Assembly: GCF_010389155.1 (NCBI RefSeq)
Contig: NC_057761.1
Location: 19,222,501 to 19,286,500 of the forward strand
DNA from: Erigeron canadensis
Taxonomy: Eukaryota; Streptophyta; Magnoliopsida; Asterales; Asteraceae
DNA length: 64,000 nt
Reading direction: 5' to 3'
The stretch's first letter is position 1, and the number at the start of each line of letters is the position of its first letter. Below, piece by piece: positions 56,701 to 64,000 of the stretch. The notes below the pieces were generated by a model that saw only the letters and a list, made by a program, of their open reading frames with translations, ran no database searches and was not told the DNA's origin. The translations under genes and the position numbers were made by a program.

Positions 56701-59700
56701 ATCGTTGTGTGGGTTATGTTTTAACTCTGATGGTAAAAGAAATATATTTATAAAGTGAACAGGTCGATCTTTCTCCCAAACTGTGATATAGGTTCACTTA
56801 ACTTGATAAACCAACCTATCACACCGGCATTTTTCCAACACTTATAGCTATAAAAACTGACATTATACATTTCCAAAAATAAAAATAAATATCTGAAGTA
56901 CATGGCTTCAGGTCAACGCAGCCCATACCAAAAAGGATGCACTTGAACAGAACCCCTTTTGACCAGCTAACCAACCGACCACACCTGCATTTTCTCCCCC
57001 TTTATAAATAGAAATAAATTATTGACGGAAACAAATAAAGAAGCACACCTCTTCAGTCTCACGTAAGCGTGCCCGAAATCGGTCTCTTTGGTTGCATATC
57101 ACCTTGAGCATTGAGTTCTGATCTTGGTCTGAGGAAACATGTTTATGATCTGTATTCTGTTACATGGAGTTCAACGCAATGTTAGCCGCAAGATAAACAG
57201 AAAAAACCAGTCCAATCACTCGAATGACAATTGCATACAGAATACACTGAACGATATCATATATTATATCAATGTAATGTAAACGAAAATCGACAAAATG
57301 TTATCTGAAGGGAAAATCATTGCTTAAGTAACCATCACTTAAAACTGTTATCGGGACCGACAAGTTTAACATTCAAACAAGTGAAAAACCATTTCCAAAA
57401 AGCACTTCTGAATTAGATGACATACACTACGTTTAGTATATTAATATGCACAAAATGTAATTAGAAACATACGAGTAAATATACCTCAGAAAAATCCTTT
57501 CCACCAGTCTCTGAAAGATCCCAATCCTCAAACATACTTCCTTTACGATCTTTGGAATTGTAACCCTGCATTACAACTAAGAATGAGTGAAGAAACCAGA
57601 AATGATGGCAAAATCATCATCACATAAAAATACTAATTAGAGGTAACATGATGGAGAGATGAGGTGGGTTAAATAACGGGTATAAAGGGTTTGGGTTGAG
57701 ATAAATGTCTTTAATGTATTGGAAAGAAGTGATCAAATTGACCAGTAGTCACTTTTTTTTATCCAAGTCGCTTTATATTTTATTGCTTCAGGTATGATTA
57801 TTAAACTTAACATTATAATATTACAATTTGTTTAAAAAAGTGATCTAGGAGGTTACTTATATGCATTGAAACACATTTCTCGGTAAAATTTCTCCATTTA
57901 GGCATTCCACTAATGGCAAATAGTTTTTATTCAGCCGTGAATTGTGTTTAGGTAACTGACTCCTTATTTCCACCTCTAATGCATTAATAGAGGTTTCTAA
58001 CCTTTAATATATCATCTTCTAACTTCTGTATAAGCTTTTGTTGCTCGTTGATCTTTGATGTAAGTTCTAATATCTTGCTTTCAGATGTTTCTGCCAAAGA
58101 AGTTTTTTCAGAGAGTTGGACCTAAAAGCAAAACATGAATTGATTGGATGAAATTAATAATTCTGAAAGGAGTACTCATACTTAGCAGTTCACACAGGAA
58201 AAAGAAGACTTGTGTACACTAATAACTTTACCTTTAACTGTGTCAGTTGATGCTCCATTTTACGATTTTTATCAAGAAGTAGAGACTCAAGTTTGCTCAT
58301 CTCCTCACCAGTAGTAGCAACCTCCCAATCTTCAGCCTCAATTGAGTTGTAACCGACTGCCTGCATATGAAATACACAATCAGGCAGAAGTGACACACAT
58401 AAATGTAAATGCATTACATATAGAAAACCCAGAGTTAGTGATATCCAATCAAAGTAGACAAATGAATATGTGCAACGCACAAGCAATATACTGACAGCCT
58501 GAAAATTGATATCAATAATAGGCTAAACACCTCTAATTTGTCACAGTAGATAATAGTACCTGCAAAATCTGAACTTTCTTGCGCAGATCGTCAACTAACT
58601 TTTCGGTTGGCCTTTCCTGGAGCTCTTTCCTAATTTCCTGAAGCGCAATTTCCTGTTGATTGAGAAAGATGACAAATGGCAGGTGAGAATCCCACAAGTT
58701 ATGAAAATATTGAAAAAAAAACCTAGGGCATGCTTCAATAAAACAAGGAAATAAACTTCTATCTTCTAAGTTGTGATAAAATATTATATTTTAGAAAAGA
58801 AATATTATTAATTTAGTAAAGTTTTATTAGGACAAGCAATAAATATGGAAATACCCAATCAGATTAACCCTTATAAGAAAATTATAATTATCAGCATAAG
58901 AGTAACAGAGAAAAGGCAAATCAAGCTACCAGTGCTCGGAATTCTCATTCTAACACAACATATGTTGATGAAACACCGTACCTTTTCATTGAGTAGTGCA
59001 TTCAACTTCTTGATTTCATTGATATGTTGCTCTCGTTCATTGGCTAAGGTAGTTTCGATACGGTGAAGTTCAGTATTTAGTTCGGAGATGATCTTTTCTT
59101 TGGCACTCAAAGAATTTTCCAGGATGCTATTTGAATCGGCATCATCACTAAAATTAAATAACAATAACCTAAATCAGATACAATCTCATATCCAAATCAT
59201 ATATAAAGTTAGACAAAAATGCTGTAGGAAACAAGATATGCAATAAACAAGTCGGAAATGTGAAGCTAGAAGAGCAGATAAGTCATTGACGAAGGTTGCA
59301 AATGATAAGAAAAAAGAAAAAAAAAAGAAAAAAAGATACCCTCAGGGACTCAACACTCCCAACAAGTAATTACTTTTTATGATTGCTGAGTAATCCTATT
59401 TACCAAGTCCTCGATTCTTTCAAATTCAAGATCTATAGCAAGGCTTCTATGTTAAGAGCAAACACTTAAGCTTATTACACCAACTTCAATGAATATAAAA
59501 GTCCGGTTCACACCACACGCAGCATAAACAAAGACAATAATTCTTTGATGCTATAAATAAGTAAAGCTGCTTAATGAGACCAGAAGAGGAATGCAAGAGA
59601 TTTTTCTCGACTTCAATTTCTCAATCCAATATAGATGCAATCATTTCACTGGGCACATAATCTCCTAAAAGTGCTTAACTACTACCAGGCAGATAACCTT

Positions 59701-62322
59701 CAGAGTAGAGCTACATTAACAAAATATAATGTCGCATTATAGAAAGTGACATTAAAAACTGTAAATAGCTCCTACATATGCATGTACTCCTACATACGTA
59801 ACTTATTAAAAAAGAACCAGTGCCAGCAAGTTGAATTCTCTACACATGAGAATGAGATTGGAAAGGAAAAAGAAAAAGAAAAAGGTTGCAGCATTCTTTA
59901 GGAAGAACTTGGTGAGTGTATAAAAAGTATATATCACCTTCTTTTGGTATCATTGTCTTCATTTGCAGTTTGTAGTTGTGATTGAAGAGCTCCCTGCAGC
60001 ATACACAAATTTACTTGGATTTTAGCAAGCATAAAAACATGAATAAACTCCCTGCTTGTGTATTATATAAATGCACATTGTTCAAAAATTGACTTAGAGT
60101 GAATGCAAATGACCAGAAAGAAGTATCATAATAAGGGGTATCGACCAACACATAATCACTTCATGAATAGACAACAAAATAAAGATAAAAAACAGAATCA
60201 CTAGAGCACCTGCCCCCTCCAACCACTCCCACCCCCTACCTTCCTCACGCACTCGCAATAGCAGCAAGGTAAACATGAGACTTTAATAACTTAATGTTAA
60301 GACTCAAACAGAATAATAAATACTTTGAGATATCAAAAGAAAACAACATTCCCTTAATTATTAAACAATCAAAAAGTAGAATGACAATCTAAATGTAGAA
60401 AAATCATCGTAGTTGATGTTGGTAAGCAGAAATAAATACAACAAAAACCCAATTCAAAAGATGAAAATTTTCATTATTTCAAAACCAAACTCATTTATAT
60501 TTCTAGTATATAGACTCTGGCAGTCTGGCTTACCTTCTCCCTCTCTAGACTCAGCAGGCGAGTCTGAGCCCTTTCAACTTCATCCATCAGAAGATTCACC
60601 TCCGTCTGCTTGGCTGCTGTATCTTCCTCTGCAATGTATAAGCACAAGTAATGTTAAAGGCAGTTAATTAGTTAAATGCTTGTAAGTTTTCAGTCTGAGT
60701 GTTCTATATAACTGCTAATGTAAAATGGAAGTAGATGGCGGACCTGATTGAGCATGGTACTCAAACAATTTGCTCTGTGCAAGTTCATGTAATTTCTGCA
60801 TATTAGAAACACTATCCTGGGCCTGTCGCAGTTGATCCTGTAATAGTTGCTCTCTGCATCAAAATAATTTCAATCTAATCAGATGTTAGCATACCAATGC
60901 TTGAGACTTATTTGTGTCAAAGATGGCATTATCACTTTTAACTTGTTGAGGGGAAAAGACAATCGACATTCTCATGATCGAACCTTCAAGAAGACAACGT
61001 TAAGATCATCCTTTATACTCCGTCTAAGATAACATACCTTTCTTTTAAAACCTCCATAGTTTTCTGATTTTCTTCTGCCAAGCTGCGTTGCTTCATCTCC
61101 ACAATCTCCTTTACTTTTTCCTCCATCTAAATTAATATTAAACAGCATTTAGATTAGATATTAAATTCAAATAACATTTTCTACTTTGGTAAATCTTTGT
61201 TACACACTTTATTCAATAGTTCAATGCAAGTGTAAAACCTTCTTACAGAAACAAATAGCTCTTTCAAAACTCAAAAGAAGTGCAATTGTGGATTCAAAAA
61301 CGAAGGAAAAGTGAGGATAAAAAAAGATTAAAATTGTATTTGCAATATATAAATGAAATCTAATTCCATCAGATATAGATATGGATTTCTCTAATTATTC
61401 TATAAATACCCTAATTAAAGAGACCAGTGCTATCTAAAAGATAAAGTTCTATACTTCTATTAGCCAACACTCAACTACAAGACGGCACCATAAATAACAT
61501 CAAGCGCTAACAAAGGACAGTGACATGAGAAGAGAGTAGCAAAGCAAATTATGATAATATGATAACAGCTTTATAATATCTATTAGATACTCGCAAAGAG
61601 ACCTGGTGGATAAACTTGACAGGAGTCCCTTGGTGACAGAACATAACTAACAACGCAAAAGATGCTGCATCAGTGGTTCCTTGGCCTACTTGTCAGTTAT
61701 TGAAGAAAACTTTTAGCTAGTTACTTTGAAACAATTTATTGACTTTAACTGTCATGTGTACCCCATAAACAAAAGCGGGCTGTCCAATAACTGGAATACA
61801 CCTGAACTTTTTGATGGATATACAGATATTACTTTTTTTCAGACAAATATTAACCTGAATGTTTTGGATGGATATACAATTGAAGCCAAGATAATATAAT
61901 GAAGACATACAAGGCATTGCTCTTCTTTGTGACAGACTGACAGCTTACCTAAGCTAAAATGATCATCTTACAGGTGCTATGTATAATGTATTCAGAAAAT
62001 TAAATTCAACCAAAGCCGAACTAAAAACAATACATATTAGCAAAACAGATGGGAGAACAAAGAAGCCATGGCCTTCTATCTCCTCAAATAGAATACCAAG
62101 CTTAACTCCTACATGAATTAGAATCAAAAGCACGACAAGGGATTAGTTACAGGACATATTAAAAGTGTTAACCTGTTGTTCCAATTGCCGGGTACGGTCC
62201 TCTAGCCGTCGTATTGTTGCTTGTTGATTTTTCAGGTGAGTAGCTTCTGTTCTGAACTCCTCAAGTTCAACCTTCATCTTTCTGTTTTCTGACTCTAAAT
62301 CAGATATTTTTGAATCTTTCTC
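53776..62322 (-). CDS. CASP: CASP-like Golgi tail-anchored coiled-coil protein, 3' 16 exons
   Basis: This host gene encodes a golgin related to CCAAT-displacement protein alternatively spliced product, a tail-anchored Golgi membrane protein that tethers vesicles. Exons, from 5' to 3': 62322-62173, 61126-61038, 60853-60744, 60628-60534, 59993-59938, 59147-58982, 58652-58560, 58360-58232, 58121-58002, 57565-57485, 57156-57049, 56383-56240, 56165-56061, 55309-55230, 54922-54830, 53836-53776. All have GT-AG borders, the phases join without a stop, and they total 1680 bases (559 residues plus TAG). Most of the protein is heptad-rich coiled coil. The C-terminal domain has GKIRYVQDYNLEKVVSRGS and YEDDINPFAAFSKK, then one membrane span (FAFFYTIGLHILVFSCLY) with the Tyr and His that CASP proteins keep, and a short tail ending NLPHAM. 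Roughly the first 130 residues should lie beyond 64000. Confidence 0.92.
56415..56650 (+). mobile_element. Possible tRNA-derived SINE in a CASP intron
   Basis: A B-box-like GGTTCAAATCC (about 56472-56482) lies downstream of a GTGGTCTAGACCGTCTAGTGG segment that could hold a degenerate A-box, as in plant SINEs. It lies wholly in the intron between the exons ending 56383 and starting 57049. I cannot fix the ends or a target duplication. Confidence 0.4.
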
Positions 62323-64000
62323 CTGCATAGAGAATCAATATCAAATCAAACATGAAATGAGTTGGCTTCTACAAAAGAACACGGTCAAACTCTTTATAAC
62401 ATCATCTATCCAGTTCTACAAATTACTTTTTACCATTGAAGTCCTTTTGACTATTTCTCTCATAAAACCATCTTAGTCAGTTAGTCCACTTCAAAAGATG
62501 AACAGGCCAACAAAACACCTACATAGTACATCTAATAAAAAGGCATTCTGGCCTTAGTTTTATTGGTATAATTAATTAATACCGCTCTAAATCTAAACAG
62601 GAAAGCTTTTAGCTAATACCAAAGTCCTAGATAACATAGCCTTACTGATCATTTTTCATTTTTATGTACAAACTAATTGGTAATTTTCAGTAAAAACCTC
62701 ATTCTCCAATTCTTTGGACGAAAATCTTAATGGTCATGTTGCAACTCAACAACCACAGAAATGTTTGTCCCAAAAGTTATCGCATTCAAAGTTGGCCAAA
62801 AAGTAATAGCAATATTTGGGGAATATCAGTACCTAAATATAATGCGTCTTGGGGGTTTATTATCTAAACAAAATTAAAATCCAAACATAGAGGGCGGACT
62901 TAGTCCATACAACAGATGTGTTTAAGTTAAGAACAGAGAGAAATAATATTAAAATTTCGTTTCATTTAATCATAAAAGAGAAATGAATATAACTGCATAA
63001 TTAATTCGGTTTGAGATCTTTGCTATGGAATTAAATACATCCATAGAAATAGATGCATCAATTTTCAAAAACTGATTAGATGTAATAACAAAGAAACCAA
63101 TAACAATGTATTCCTTTGACATATTATGCAACTGGCATGGGGCCTCAGAGAAATCCTTATGAAAGGATTTCCTAAGTTGTCTCTAGTATTCACTGAGTAA
63201 TATTTTAAGTATGACACGGCCGTATAATGAATTCCCAAGCTAAGTCTTTCAATCACTTTGGCTACAACATGGTAAGAAGTGCAATAAATGATCCATAGCC
63301 AATTCTAAGAACCACAAACAAAATATTGAGTCCTCCGCATACGAGTTTCTGGACATAAGCTACAGCCGAACAGACTTAGTCCACATATGTAATTTAGGAT
63401 CTTGTTCACTTTTGTAATCCTATAACATCATTTTGTGCTATGTGTTATACACGTGGTTTAGCTTAATTTCTCAAAGACAAATGTGGTCAATAGAACTTAA
63501 TTAGGATCCCTTTGTATTAAACTATGTTATAGATAAGATCATTGGTACAAGTAAATCAATCCAAAGTCTCCATTAACTTGAACTATAGATTCTGGAAAAT
63601 GATGATTAATCTTAGAGCAGACTACTACAAAGTACCTAATTTCTGTTTGATGCATAGAATAGGTCATGTTCCAATCAACGATGCATAGAACAAAGTAGAC
63701 ACACTAGCAGTTCCTAGTTATATCATGTCAATTACTCATTGTGTAACCCCCCCCCCCCCCCCCAACCCCTCTTTCCCACCCTTTAAGGTTGCATCTTTAC
63801 ACACCTAAAGCAAACTTCCTTAATCTCACATAATAGCAACTATCAGACCCCCTTTTTGGACCCCAGATGAACATAATTTCACTCCTAACACTATATAATA
63901 TCATGATAGAAGTAAAAACCATGATGGATGTCCAAACAAATTAAGTGTTATAAGATGTGCTGCCATGATAAAAACTCAACATCCCCATCAAAGAGTATCT
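62323..64000 (-). other. CASP intron (right edge)
   Basis: No exon of the CASP gene is recognisable here on the minus strand, so the next upstream exon should lie beyond the window. A run of 17 C (63747-63763) is the only notable low-complexity tract. Confidence 0.6.

Noticed and set aside
63747..63763. 17-C run as a structural G-quadruplex signal
   Set aside because: It is a single homopolymer run in an intron. Length variation or sequencing error is as likely as function.

Overview
This window is a repeat-rich stretch of a plant nuclear genome. The evidence is one multi-exon host gene with plant-type GT-AG introns (a CASP-like Golgi coiled-coil protein) and a dense, nested set of plant Ty1/Copia and Ty3/Gypsy retrotransposons. 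The accessory ORFs of the main Copia element resemble families I associate with Asteraceae genomes. That assignment is from memory and is only a moderate inference. A eudicot is likely.

Layout, left to right. 1-4870: remnant of a Tat-like Gypsy element (broken gag-protease on +, a spliced antisense ORF on -, LTR-like tail). 4903-5125: a loose Gypsy protease fragment. 5149-8910: the 3' end of a Copia-like element on - (1024-bp LTR plus an 823-codon open frame). 8911-22987: a nearly full-length Copia element on + (two 640-bp LTRs, broken gag-pol, long spacer, internal promoter, spliced accessory gene). 22988-24346: the 5' end of another Copia element on -. 24347-29803: an older Copia element on -, interrupted by a solo Gypsy LTR with a perfect 5-bp target duplication. 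29804-31435: the 3' end of a Copia element on +. 31436-37040: AT-rich DNA with a pair of dispersed repeats and a Tourist-like MITE. 37051-52340: a small Mutator-like element carrying a 106-codon ORF, split by a 14.1-kb Athila-type Gypsy element (37730-51856). 53776-62322: the 3' part of the CASP gene on -, 16 exons, with its 5' exons beyond the right edge.

The observation I rate highest is a shared design in two unrelated elements. In both the Copia element and the Athila element, the LTR promoter carries a cluster of short family-specific palindromes just upstream of its TATA box. The same palindrome recurs inside the element, just upstream of an accessory gene that has its own leader intron. 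The Copia element uses CAAACGAAG-N5-CTTCGTTTG and the Gypsy element uses GGTGCG-N-CGCACC. A third Copia leader holds AACGATCT-N5-AGATCGTT, and the Mutator-like TIRs hold a 41-bp-period array of CCGGCTTTTGAAAAGCCGG-like palindromes. My inference, untested, is that the accessory proteins act on these sites, for example as transcriptional regulators or anti-silencing factors comparable in logic to the VANC proteins of Arabidopsis VANDAL elements.
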